A stretch of 64,000 nucleotides of DNA from Bimastos eiseni (lineage: Eukaryota > Annelida > Clitellata > Crassiclitellata > Lumbricidae), in assembly GCA_959347315.1 (NCBI GenBank), contig OY365807.1:7971415-8035414 (forward strand), written 5' to 3'. Below the pieces are notes generated by a model, which was not told the DNA's origin, did not search any database, and saw only the letters and a program-made list of their open reading frames with translations. A program made the translations under genes and the position numbers. This document shows, piece by piece, positions 12,982 to 24,756 of the stretch (position 1 is the first letter of the stretch; each line of letters opens with the position of its first letter).

Positions 12982-13540
12982 CAGACACGATCATCAGGTA
13001 CCTGAAACAATTAACTGACAAGAGAAACCGTGAAGCTAACACGCCTCAAATTCATTCATCAGTTACAGCGGATGGTGGCTTGTACTAACTGACATGAGGG
13101 TTTTGTGAAGTTCTGACTCCTCGAATTCGGTCAGGGCTTGAACTGGCGACCGAATGGCGGCTCCACCTGGCGTCCAGTGAGTACTTCATCCTAAAGGAGC
13201 TCCAGGACAAGTTTAGTAAGGTCTTGGTCTTTGAACATCTGCTGTGGTCGTATTTGTGTATCTCGCTTGACTGATCGTTAGACCTCTGGACAAAGTAATG
13301 TGTATTACCGGTGACTTTACAGGAGATATGCATACTATATGATGTCTGGGATGCCTTCGTTGCCATTCTCTTCGCTACAATTAGGAACCGAATGAGATAC
13401 CGAGTGCCAAGATGGCAGTTGTCTGGGTCATTTGAAGTTGGATTCCAACCACCAGCGCACCTTCTGTAACATCCAGGTTTACCGTACGCACCCTCAGACA
13501 TTCAGAAGCGACTCTAATCAAACGGAGGATGGGCCAATGC
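12982..13540. other. Spacer 3' of the GPCR
   Basis: No gene recognised. Around 13095-13190 a minus-strand GTTCAAGCCC box resembles a tRNA/SINE B box, and plus-strand frames over it are short and end at a stop. A 138-codon minus-strand frame at 13085-13501 has no recognisable domain. Confidence 0.45.
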
Positions 13541-13544
13541 ACTC

Positions 13545-13890
13545 GCTGATAGAAGAGGGAGACAGAGACAGAGACAAGTACACAGACAGAGACAGACAGA
13601 CAAAGATAGACGGACGGACAGACAGACAGGCAAGCAGAGACAGAGACACAGATGGACAGACAGACAGAGACAGAGACAGAGCACAGACAGAGACAGAGAC
13701 AGACGGATGGACAGACAGACAAGGATAGACAGAGACAGAGACAGAGGCAGGCAGACAGACAGAAACAGACGGACGGACAGATAGACAGACAATCAGAGAC
13801 AGAGACAGAGACAGAGAGCAGAGAGACAGAGATAGACGGACGGACAGACAGACAGACAGATAAGCAGAGACAAAAACAGAGATAGAGAGT
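13545..13890. repeat. GACA/GAGACA microsatellite
   Basis: About 350 bp of GACAGA and GACA units interspersed with GGACGGAC. Open frames on both strands (Asp-Arg-Gln or Ser-Val-Cys-Leu repeats) are repeat artefacts. Confidence 0.95.
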
Positions 13891-15466
13891 GACAAACCTG
13901 ACGAGAAAACTCGACAGAGATTCCACCACTGCCGCTTTCTCTCATCAGTCTACAGACGGAAGTTTAACTGAAACATTTATCATCTACGATCATCGAACAT
14001 TGTCTAATCGATGACCATCTACGTCAATCGATCGCCAGCATTATTTACTCGTGTGTCTAATTGTTTCTACGGGTGGGTAAGAGCAATTGATTGTGGCTAA
14101 TTGAATTGAACCTAGCGACCGGACGAGCGAACACCGAAGAAAACTGCTGCCGTTTCGGTGATTTATAGGTTCGTCTGGCACAGCTGAGTTTGCAAATGAA
14201 TGCGCTACCATCTTAGAACATAATCACACGGCACATTGACGTCCTATTGATTGTTACAAGTGATCTCCACTGAGCATTTTCGTCGATCCCGGTGAGGCAA
14301 GGTGGACACGTTTCTACAAAATTTATACGATAATATACATAATTATACTTATAAATCTTCCAAGTTTCTCAGAGTTATTTACATGAGCCAAATCAGGCAG
14401 ACCATTGATACGCTGACGCTATATCAACTGGCGGACCAGGTTCTCAAGAGTCAGGTTGTGTGGATCAGTCTCGGTGCCAGGACAAAGAATATGCCGAAAC
14501 GATGGATGCGCTGAAAGAATGTTAAATTTTTTGTGTGTAACACGATTATGATAGAAAGCGGTTAAGAAAAGTGAACACTTGAACACGTGTGCTCATTTAA
14601 TGGTTATAGTCAGTTATCCAGACACTTTATATAGCGCCGTTCAGCAGAGTACTGTTTTCGAAGTATTTTTCCTCTTCAACATATTTTCCGATAATTTCTT
14701 AATTTTATTAACAAAGTATGAATTGTAGATATATAGATATATAGAAACGGCTCAAAATGCTGGCCATCGCGACATGTATACGATAGAAGGCATATAACAA
14801 AAACATCGAGAAACAAAGAAACCCATGCTACTGTGAATCACCTCGTTCCGTGACTTCCCCTTTAGTCTCTGTAGATATCATGAGATTGACATTTTGATTA
14901 CGATTTAAAAGGTCTTAAGGAATTCTGGTGAAACAAAATTATGGCTTGAAACTAATATCTAAGGGTCAAGGGTTTGCTGTGTATATACTAAGTTTGGGTG
15001 GTCCTCTTTGTTGACTTCAGAAGCAGCCATTTGAAGACTTGCACGTTGGGCCAATGTAGGCCCTACCCGATGTTCAAAACAATGCCTAGGCATCTGTCAT
15101 TTCCGCTGAGTGAGAATGCAGTACAATGTGGCCGTTGAACGCTGTCGATCATAAACTGTCTGGTGTCTAACATATTTATTATCTCCTCCAATTTTATTCA
15201 AGTATATCGAAAATAATGTCTGATCACAGAATTTGCGTTCTATTATTAGTTGACATTTCCAGACATTGGTCTAAAGGCTTATGATTTTTTATTAGAAACG
15301 AATTAGAAACTGCGAAGCCTTTATAAAAGACATTAAATTTGATATCACATTCATAATTAAATCGACTACATTTAATTATTAAATTACATTGTGTTTTAAT
15401 ATTGAACAGATTGGAAGTCATCAAACTATCGATTTCATATTTAGTTTTTTTCAGAATCAATCATCT
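13891..15466. other. AT-rich spacer
   Basis: No exon, RNA gene or intact element could be supported. A 70-codon plus-strand frame (14302-14514) and a 78-codon minus-strand frame (15224-15460) show no domain or splice context. A TTTATATAGCGCC motif of the dispersed type lies at about 14627. Confidence 0.5.
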
Positions 15467-15970
15467 ATTTTAGGTAGGGTTGCCAGCCGGAATGGCCGGG
15501 ACAGTCCCGGAATGAACCCAGGCCTTCCAGTGCCCCCGGGCAATACCAATTTTGTCCCGGAATCCAGGAAAAGGAAACCTACGCCTAAGTAATTACAGCG
15601 GATTATGCGATTCAATGACATTATCAAAATCCAAGAAACATGGATTGAGAATACTGTAATACCATATTTTGTTTTTCAATGTTCATAATCATAATTTATT
15701 TACAAGTATTTCCACTAATCACGACTTTCGAGTAAGATCTCGAAAGTCTCGATGTCTCGAACATCATTCGCAATTCATAACTTCATTATCCTAGCGGAAT
15801 GCTTAAAACTCAGCGAGTTTGGCCTCTTTGCGGTTTGTTATTCATTATATTGAGAACTTGGCAATGTCCTGGAACGGGGTAGTTCACAGTTAGCAACCAT
15901 AATCCTCACAGTGGAAACTGAAAAATGTCCCGGAATGGGTTTGGTCAGAGTTGGCAACCCTAATTCTAGG
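15467..15970. mobile_element. hAT-like MITE with 8-bp target duplication
   Basis: A 488-bp element (15475-15962) is bounded by inverted TAGGGTTGCCA termini. The flanking 8-mers are ATTTTAGG (15467-15474) and ATTCTAGG (15963-15970), one mismatch apart, as expected for an aged 8-bp target-site duplication. An 8-bp duplication with YAGGG termini is typical of hAT-family non-autonomous elements. The right end is doubled: a diverged copy of the terminal segment lies about 60 bp inward (15850-15895). There is no coding capacity. Confidence 0.7.
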
Positions 15971-16539
15971 GTCTTCCTCTTTGCGTCTGAAAAAAACCTT
16001 TATCCTGTGCGCGACACAGCGAATGCTAGAGCTACTTTTACCAGGACCAATTCTCGAGTGGTTTCTATCAAAATTTTCTTGTGCTGGCCCAGTATTTGAA
16101 ATGACCTACAATCCTACATGTAGAGTTTGTAGACCTACCTGTCAATCTACATAATTTTACCTGTTTATAAGCAAATTACGATATCGTGAGATTGTAATTT
16201 GTCTGACTTAGTTAACTATTGAAGAAATATTAATGATATATATTTTACATTTGTGATTTGTTACTGTATTTTTCGCAAAAATATGCATTTGTTAGCGGAA
16301 CCTATAGGTCACCTTAGTACTTTTGATAACTGACATTGCTTGTTTGGTTCCATTTTCACTTGAACTTGTTTATTGTCATATTAAAATTTTGATGTTAGGG
16401 TTCAATAAAATTTATGGTTATTTATGGTAGAAGTCAATAAAATGGTTGATTGCTTGATTGTTTGACTGATTGATCAGTACTGGCCATGAGACCGCTGTTG
16501 GTTGTAATCAACCATTTAATCGCTTGGAAGATTTCAACA

Positions 16540-17345
16540 TTTGCAGACGATACAAAGCTCAAAGCTCTATGCAAAGGTCAACAAAGAGAAAGAAGCGAGA
16601 CTACTAGGGGCATTTGCAAAATAGCACAAATTAATGATCTGAAGTCTGGTAGCTGAATTAACATTTGCAATATGGATAAATGTGCAGCCATGCAGGTGGA
16701 AAGAAGGAGCAGTTTGCTTTACTACGAAACAGACAGCAGGAAATTAAGATCAACAGTGGAAGAGAAAGAAAAACCTGGGGCCATAATTATAATTCCTCAA
16801 AGAGCAAGACCATCAAGGCAAAGTACAGAGGCAGCGACTAAGCCAACCAGATATGAATTTATCCCAATTAAGGTGTTCAGAAGAAACAAGAACATCAGCC
16901 TTAACCTTTACAAAACTTTGGTCAGACCTAGCATAGAGTAGGTAACTGTATTCAGGCATGGAACCCGTTAAGTGGCTTAGATGTACAAATGCAAGGAAAA
17001 GTTGGAAAACGAGCAGAGTAGAGAACGATTGATGATAATAGGACTTGAAACCATGACGCTTGAGCAAAGATTAGCGAAATGTGGAATGAGAAAATTGGAC
17101 AAAAGAAGTTGCAAGGGAGATCTAATTGAGACATAACAGCTGACGAAACACCATTTTCTGTTTTTTGTTCAACTGTCAAACAGAAGCGGATTACAAGGAA
17201 CACAGATACAAGATCCTCAAGAAATCAGAAGACTTCACCAAGGGAAGATTTTCCAACTAATCAACGCATGGAAGAAGCTGAGATGGGGAAAGTGGAGTCC
17301 CTCAACAGCTCTATAGTCAATCACAGATGGATGGGATATTAATTT
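16540..17345 (+). mobile_element. Decayed CR1/L2-type LINE, ORF2 3' part
   Basis: Pieces of one reverse transcriptase ORF appear in order: Ala-Asp-Asp-Thr-Lys-Leu (the catalytic YADD region) at about 16545, then DKCAAMQVE and LYKTLVRPSIE in the open frame 16672-16941, then matches around 17000-17340 (RGDLIET, FVQLSNRSG, NAWKKL) in shifting frames with stops. This order matches the region C-terminal to the RT catalytic box in CR1/L2-superfamily elements. The 5' part is absent and the frame is broken several times, so the copy is dead. Confidence 0.75.
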
Positions 17346-20300
17346 CAACACTATGACTTATTATAGTGGCTCTTAGGCTCACACAGGCTCTAGGCTTTTG
17401 AACCATGTGGAACCCTGCTAGATAATAATAATATTGTGTTGTGTGCGTGAATAAATCTAGCTGAAACTACTCCACTGCTTTCAGTTCAGTAGTGCCAATC
17501 CTAAGCTTAGATAAAGAAGATGGACGACGCTAATGACTCTTGTTATCGCACAGTAAGTGTAGTTAAACCAAAGATGTTTGAGTCGTAGACTAGGATGTGA
17601 CACTTCCTATCCCCGCTGTGTATTTGATCTGTGTGGTGGTCAAAGCACACAAACCGTGGTGCCCCGTATCTTGGAATCTCCGTCAATCTATTCGCAGGCA
17701 GGTGCGATGGGCGTTCAGATACATTGAGTGTCATATCTTTGTATTTGACTCTAAAATCTTTGGCTAAATTGCAACTAGCTAACCATGGCATTCTGACTGA
17801 CGCGTCGAGCCACTATCGCCACCAAGTGAATACCATAAGCACAATCTCACAATTATCGATGTGGCGCTTCACTAAATATCGATTAATAAAATATCTAGAA
17901 TTCACACTTTAAAAATTTGTTAATGGCAACATCCTTAGCATCAGAGGTTTGACACAATTTTTTGCTTTGTCTTTTACTGAAGATAATGCTTGATTCCAGT
18001 TGTCTCACGCTTTGTACGTGTTTAGACACCCGCTTAACACGGAAATGATAAATACATTATACGTTCAAGCGGGATTTTGTTTATTAAATTACCTTACCTT
18101 ACCTTACAAAATTTGTGAAGAGAAGTGAGTAAATCGCTTCTTCATGAAAAAAAATAATAATATACACGATTTACAAAATATGTGGTTGGGGATAATCTGT
18201 CGGCAGTCTTTGAATTTTGTCTTATTTCCCGTAGCATTTACAGAGGCTGTCCTGGAGTTCCGATTAAAAAATGCAGAGATCAATGGAGATCAAGCTTAAT
18301 TATAACAATGCATTTCAAACCAATTTTCTTTGATGTTCTCTCTTTCTGCTTTACCATGGGCGTGCAGGAGTGTCGTGACTCGTGAACTCTTTCCCGTACG
18401 TTAACTGCAATAAGACAGCATTGCTCTTTCTGTGTCAACAAGGGCATAGAATACAAGCTCCCATTATCAATAACGCCCTATGCCTAGCGTTTTACTCAGA
18501 TGCGATTTACAGCAGTCTCAAGATCGTTCTTTTCAGCTGAGGTTAGATAGGGGGCGCTGATGGTTTTGTTGATTGATACAGTGCTAAAAAGCTACTGCAT
18601 GGAACGCTGGATATTGTTATTGTTACTATACTGCATTTATTAAGCGCCACTATCATTAGACCAAGAATCAAGCGATGGCCGTGAGCCATACTGAACGAAG
18701 AACTTGTTAAAGGTTCCCACTGAGTAATAATATTATTGTATTAGTGGTGATGGAGCCCCGCGCGCCCTCTACTATCAGTTGGCAAAACGTCACATAGTGC
18801 AGCCGCCTTCTGGTGTAATTACACAATATAACAATTAACAGTTGGATGGTTATTTGCTAAACTTCCCAGAGGTGTAGCTAGAGGCTGCAGAGGGGACACG
18901 TGTCCCCGGGCGCCAATTTTTTAAATGGGGCGCCAAAATAAGAATTAAAACTAATGATTTTATTTAATTCTGATGTTTAGTAAATCGGTTCCTTTAAACC
19001 GAAGAAGATAGCAGAAATGTGATGATATTCGCTATGTGTTCAATTACCGACGTCTGAAGCCTATAGCCTACTGTCTTTAATTTTGCTAAATTTGCACAAT
19101 TTTGACCCTAAATATTTACTTTAAAGTAACTAAGGAGCGTGAGTTCTGGACTCTAGTGCTTCTGAAGCGGAAGTGATGCTACCATTGCTACGTCACTTGA
19201 GATGTATTCTGGTATAACTATTCTGAGTATACTGGTGCCTCACTTTGCATAGAGCGTGTATCCTTGAACCCTTCTCAACATGTAGCGTGTACGATGGTTC
19301 TCTGCCCTACATGAACTGGCGGGATCTGCTCCACGTCTAATCTACGGACTTCTATGGCGCCGTTACGAATGATAATTACATCAATAATCACAGTGTATGC
19401 TAATGCGCTTCTATTGAAACAACTAGCCTACAGGGGCCTACAGATGATCTGTCTGAGATGGACAACTATTTTGTTATATTCTAAGCATTCAGGCAATCGC
19501 TTATTCAAACAGTTAATTCTTATTCTGGTCGATTAGCTGTCACGTGATCCTGATTCGAATTATTAGTGTATAGCAATTATGAACTGATTTTAATCGCAAA
19601 GCAATTATTGGTATATTCACAAAACAATAATTATTGGTTTAATCGACAAGCAATTGCAGTCCTATGGCAGGTCGGTCGCTATAACTAATCGGCTACCGTG
19701 CTACACACCTACGCTACTGTTTACACTTTACAGTGTTACTTATTGTCAATGGAAATTCTAAGACATTGGGTCAAGTGAGAGGTCAATCATATGAGTTGCA
19801 AGGCAGACCGCAATTATCATTGTTTTGTAGAAAGCTTCTTGGTCAATGGTTTTCTTCACATTTTCTCAACACTCGGTGCATGTGAAAGTTGAGCCTTCGA
19901 TCGGTTGAGCCTTCGATCAGCATTTCGATAGAATTCGATGCTGATCAACACCAGCGCGATCGAATGTCTTCCGAAGGTTCAACGGATCGAAGTGAAGCCA
20001 GCATGCAGAGGAATCCGAACGACCGTGGAAGTCAACCGCCAGACAGCCGTCGAAGGTCAGGCACGCCGACTTACAGCCATCTAGCGACAGGAACTGAGGA
20101 AAACTAACGCCACCTAGCGAATGGATGTTGTACCGTGTTACCCAGGTTTGAAGACACGATGTGTTGTCAATTCCTGCTCAGTGATTAGCAAGCATAATTG
20201 TTAGTGCCATTTTTTTTAACATTGAACATTCACCATAGCACTCACTTCAACGCGTAGCATTGTTCAACGCTTTCACAGCTCCATTATCTTGCGTTGGTCT

Positions 20301-21608
20301 GCCTTGTGATCATATATTACAGAGGCAACGATCATCACAGAGGATTCGAACCCAGTGCTGGTAGATCATGCCAGAGGTGATATCCTTCCAGAACCCACCT
20401 GCATATGCAGCAAATTATCCTGTTTGTAGGATGGGCACGTGACCCATGTGGGTCTAATGAGGTAGCTGCCATTTTATATTCTGAAATTCGGACATCTTTT
20501 CACCAATTCTGGTAAGTTCACGAACAGATGAAAAGTAAATGTAGGCTTCCACAAGCATGATTGGAAAAGAATAGAACCTAAGGTTGAACGATCAGCAAAC
20601 ACACGTAGCCTACACCGATGGCAAATCACCTATTTACCCTGTAATCGAACCCGTATTCCACAAAAAAATACGGCTCCTTCATAAATATATAGCCTAGGCC
20701 TCTCTTTGTACTGCTGCACAACAGCTACAGCGTCCTAGGTCGGATTAAACTCTTATAACCTACTTATATATTCCATGTGAGCCTGGCATATCTATTTTCC
20801 TTCAACTGCTGACCAATACTCTTACAAAATGCAAGTACGATAGTGCACCGTTCACGCGTATAATACCAGTGGTTAAATATTTCATCTATGAGTGGCGGAC
20901 CTGCCACAAAAGTTCTGAGAGCAAAAAATTAATTTATCTGATTAGACCACTCTACAACCGCCACCATTTTGTCCTAGAACCCGCTATAACTGCTACTCCT
21001 CGCTTCTTGCTATTCAGATGAAACAAAACTACTTTCGACTGATGCATATAATCGATAATTGCAAACAAATATACAGTAAAGCAATGGATCTCCTCTTCTA
21101 GGAATATAACCTCTTTCTTCAGATGGCGGATCTCAATCAGAGGTTCCAGATCTTAATCTCAGATCCGGCGATATCCGGCTGAATTAAACCAGCCTATAAT
21201 TTATGTATAATTTTGTATAATGCAAGTTGTGTACATAGGCCACAACTCGCGGTGTTCCTATTTATAATTGAACTGCTACCCACGAAATTATTGGCCTTCA
21301 TTTCATAAGGAGCTCAATTGTAATTTGATCATACCATACCGTATTACCAATAAATGGCGTTTCCCTGCAGACAGTAAGATTATCGTTAGGCTACACTGAT
21401 AAATAAAGTACTATTATAATCGCAAAATATGCTTGGTTACTTGAATGATTGAATCGGGTTACGCGTGGCAGGAAAGGTCGCAGCTTGTGAGTTTGGTAAA
21501 AGCATTAAAAGATTAACGCCTATATTCACCTTGAATATATAGGCGCTATGCATAAATTCTCGTAATGAACGAATGGATTATGTAGATTATTTTGATATCG
21601 ATGTTTAC
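17346..21608. other. Spacer with short inverted repeats, no supported gene
   Basis: An 82-codon minus-strand frame at 17543-17791 is intact but unrecognised. A perfect 16-bp palindrome lies at 18892-18907 and an imperfect hairpin region at 19889-20000. A short frame at 19964-20107 (47 codons from its ATG) is hydrophilic and unassigned. A GGATTCGAACCC box near 20344 suggests a tRNA-like SINE remnant on the minus strand. The rest is AT-rich with no exon structure that I can defend. Confidence 0.5.
18892..18907. repeat. Perfect 16-bp palindrome with central CACGTG
   Basis: GGGGACACGTGTCCCC reads identically on both strands and is followed by two GGGCGCC/GGCGCC blocks around an AT stretch. It is probably part of a short mobile-element relic. 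Confidence 0.6.
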
Positions 21609-21893
21609 TTGTATCGTTGAGAGTAGCAAAGACTGTTGGTCCGCATCGACTGAGAAGCTCAAACTGAGTCCATCCATCATTCAACTCCTTTGAGACGGAC
21701 CTCACTTCAAAGGACTTTAAATTCCTGTGAACCCAACACTTCGACGGGGAGTCGGCTGATACATCGACTCCTAGACAAGTGCTGTCGTCTTTGCAGAAAT
21801 TCAGGCAGTTCTTGAGGGACGCTGGAGAAAAGGAATAGACTGTTGCTCCAGAGGAAGTGGTGAAGTCTCTTTCCTGCCAGTTCGGATAGCAAG
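21609..21893 (-). CDS. PAN/apple-like extracellular domain exon
   Basis: A 285-nt minus-strand exon lies between a strong acceptor (TTTTTGCAG) and a GTAAAC donor. Both introns are phase 1, the symmetric class typical of shuffled extracellular modules. Its 94 open codons read CYPNW at the start, then NCLNFCKDDSTCLGVDV, SKCWVH and QFELLSRC. The C-x3-C then C-x-G-V pattern, followed by CW(V)H and a final cysteine, resembles the PAN/apple fold found in many secreted and membrane proteins of marine invertebrates. The longest ATG-initiated frame here is a different, spurious frame. No neighbouring exon of the same gene was found, so the gene is only sampled. It may alternatively be an orphaned exon. 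Confidence 0.65.
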
Positions 21894-23860
21894 CTGCAAA
21901 AATGAAAGTTTGCTCAATGAGCTATAACGTCACGCAATCAGATATTTATAGGCCTAATCTATATTATGTCTCTACCAGAAACACCTTTTCGTATATCTTC
22001 CACACTGCAATGAACAGTTAGAATAGCAGCTTACGATCAGGTTATCTGATCTTATCTTGGTTATCTTATCTTATGTTAGGTTATCTTATCTTATCTTGTT
22101 ATCTTATCTGCTAACCATTTACATCTGCATTAGTGCTTTTGTTCATAGTTATCTGTCTTAACGTTTTGAAACAATATCTTCGTAAGTAATGATCATAACG
22201 TAAGTGAATTGTTGTTAGACTGATAGTGTTCAATGTCTATTTTACTGTATCCGCGAGTGTCATGAAATATCATGGCGAGTAGAACGAGACAAATGACGTT
22301 GCACTGGAACATTTTCACTCGTTGTTCTCTCGTTGTTTTGTCAGAAGAAATGAAGGCCTTTCCCAAATACTCTTATCCAACTCAACGCTGAAGTTTTATT
22401 GCAAGCATTAGCTGACATCTATGAGCCACCTTTGCACTCGATTTCTTTGTAATCTCGCCAACCAATCGAATGTATTGGCAATTAACAACACGTTGTGAGC
22501 CAATAATGAGTGATAAATCGAAATGGTTTGGGTCTGATATTTTCTCTGAGGCGAATCAGTCTGGTTCATCGCTGCATCTTTTGGCATGACATAATTATTG
22601 TCGGCATACGTACGCCTAAGGCAATAAAGAAAGACAATTAGTGTGTGCTAAATATATTACGTGAATTGTTTATCTATCGCAGCTAGGAACGGGTGTAGTT
22701 TCAGCCACCAACAATTCAATATATTTTGTAGCAATGCTGAGGTCTATTCGTATAGGGCTTCAGTATTTTGCCTGAAGGTTAAATTTGGTTTAAACTGCGC
22801 TGTTAAACCATTCTAAGTAAAGCAGACTGTTCGGCCACAGATAATGATAATTGTTCCAATTCTTCATTAGATAACAGAAGATTTAGCCTTTCTGAGGTAG
22901 GCCTACATACATCTGGGTTTGACACTTCGATCTCAACCTGGACCTGCCAATCGATGTTTGTTTGAGTATGCGCTTATGAAACGTTTGTCCCCGCCAGTTA
23001 GCTTTCTTTTGGCTTTCGCAGAAATCTAGAAACTGCAACTTCATAGATTCTACGCCACATGAAAAAAGCCACATTACACATGTGAAATAGCCGCCATCAA
23101 GTTTAAGGCCCTGGTGTTTATGTGTGTAGGTTGTGTCCCATCTAATCGTAACGAGCTGTCTTCAAGCCCTGGCCATGCACTTATTCACTTCACTGTGCAT
23201 GGCGATTTAGTTGTCGAAGGACAAACATTCTGAAGGTGGACTTTTCTCTGAACAGAGCTCGTTCTGTCAAAAATACCTTTTTTGCATGGCATTCTAAAGC
23301 TCGCTGACCTTGAGAACGGATAGGTAGGTCTACTATAGATGCCAACCGTACTGTAACTCCGTCATAGAGTAAAATGCCGTTCGACATGTACTGGATAATT
23401 ATGATGGTAACTTTTTAACACTGTGACTTAATTGGACATATGAGTTGTTTAATGCGATGTCTGATAATTAGTTGATGAATTATGTGGCTATGGAAAACGG
23501 TCCTATGTAGCAAGACGACCGGTATATGGTTTGCTGATTGATTGCGGAGCGATAATTTGTCAAAGACGCTGTTATGGATATGATTGTAATTGAGTGGTAT
23601 CAAATGGGGGCTTTCGTCCTTTCGGGTGAGGAGGTGGGTACGGTGGGGTTTAATAGGACGTGGGTACGTTTGGGTGAGGAGGTGTGTGCAGCTGGCTGAG
23701 GAGGTGGGTACGATTGTGTGAGGAGGTAGGAATGATTTATGCACAAAACTGCGTTTCTGTTGATTGGTGTTTATTAAAATCAGATTCGTGGGGATGAGGG
23801 TCGAGTAAAGGACACTTAATATCTTTAATATTAATTTTTCTAAAGTAATTTTTAATATTA
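21894..23860. other. Spacer; left part of the L1 duplicated block
   Basis: From about 22.34 kb onward the sequence is recognisably similar to 34.6-35.7 kb, the corresponding flank of L2. No conserved open frame spans the pair, so it is treated as non-coding. TTATC-rich repeats lie at 22040-22110. Confidence 0.6.
23590..23730. repeat. GGTGAGGAGGTGGGTACG-type minisatellite
   Basis: About four diverged units containing GTGAGGAGGTGGGTACG. The matching site beside L2 (about 35606) has a single unit, so the expansion is specific to the L1 side. Confidence 0.6.
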
Positions 23861-23867
23861 AGTAATC

Positions 23868-24105
23868 AAATTTGTAACGCGCGCCGAGTCACACCGAGAT
23901 ATGAATCTGAGGCGCGGATGGTCCGTCGTTAGGAGAAGATGTACTTGGATTTCCAAATCCTTGAAAGCCAAGGAGAAAGAGTGAGCTATTATAGGGAAAG
24001 AATAGAATTTCAGCTACGATTAGAGAATGGCATGCGATTTAATTTCATAGGATCAGAGGCACGAAATGCACGAGAGCCCATAACAGTTTTGCATCGTGGC
24101 TGTTT
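23868..24105 (-). mobile_element. 3' fragment of the L1-intron LINE family
   Basis: The reverse complement aligns closely with the 3' end of the LINE at 29014-30242, from the region encoding the last ORF residues to the terminal GTTACAAATTT. A sister fragment in the same position beside L2 (35750-35990) shows that this insertion predates the L1/L2 duplication. Confidence 0.75.
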
Positions 24106-24756
24106 AAAGACCCGCACTTGATGATGCACTAGAGCTGTTATAGCGTCCATTCAAGATATCTACTCATGGGGCTCTCTGCGTTGGCCTATGTGATGCTAAA
24201 TATCACTATGATCCTATATAATATATTAATTAGCAAAACTCTGCAAAGTAAGCTGAAATGAGTCACCAGTGCTGGGTACACGCACGAACGTGGAGCAAAA
24301 CCATAGATATCCGTCGACAGCTGACAGACAACATGGATGTTCAGAGTCTCTGTGACAAGTCACGTCGATAGCGAAGAGCGACTACTGTGATGATCATAAG
24401 CAACGATGCTGCTTTTGATTAATTTAAAGGAAGAACTGGAGATGGAACGATAAGATTTAGAGTGGGGCGAAAGATTTGAAAGTGGAATGGATGGGGAAGG
24501 GGCAAGTGAACTCTGGTTTAACGGTTGTTTTAAACTTCTGCTCACCCATGCACAAAGACTTTTACAGTTTTATGTTGATCTTTGACGTTTATGATAAATC
24601 ACTTTTAGCAATATAACAATGGATTAGACAAAGAATCAGTAACAAATGTTCATAACAATCGCAATTGATTGGTCGTTGTATCTTAATTTCAGTTGCTTGA
24701 TGCTGCAATCCTCAGAAGCTTTAACTGATTCCAATCTGCTTCTGTGCAACTGTTGA

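Noticed and set aside
13381..13929. 182-codon Cys/Leu/Ser-rich minus-strand frame
   Set aside because: Generated by the GACA/GAGACA microsatellite.
20330..20400. Possible tRNA gene on the minus strand (GGTTCGAATCC box)
   Set aside because: The T-arm stem does not pair well and no acceptor stem or anticodon arm is evident; at most a SINE remnant.
21707..21892. 61-codon ATG-initiated minus-strand frame
   Set aside because: The adjacent frame between the same splice sites encodes the cysteine-patterned PAN-like module; this one is a shadow.
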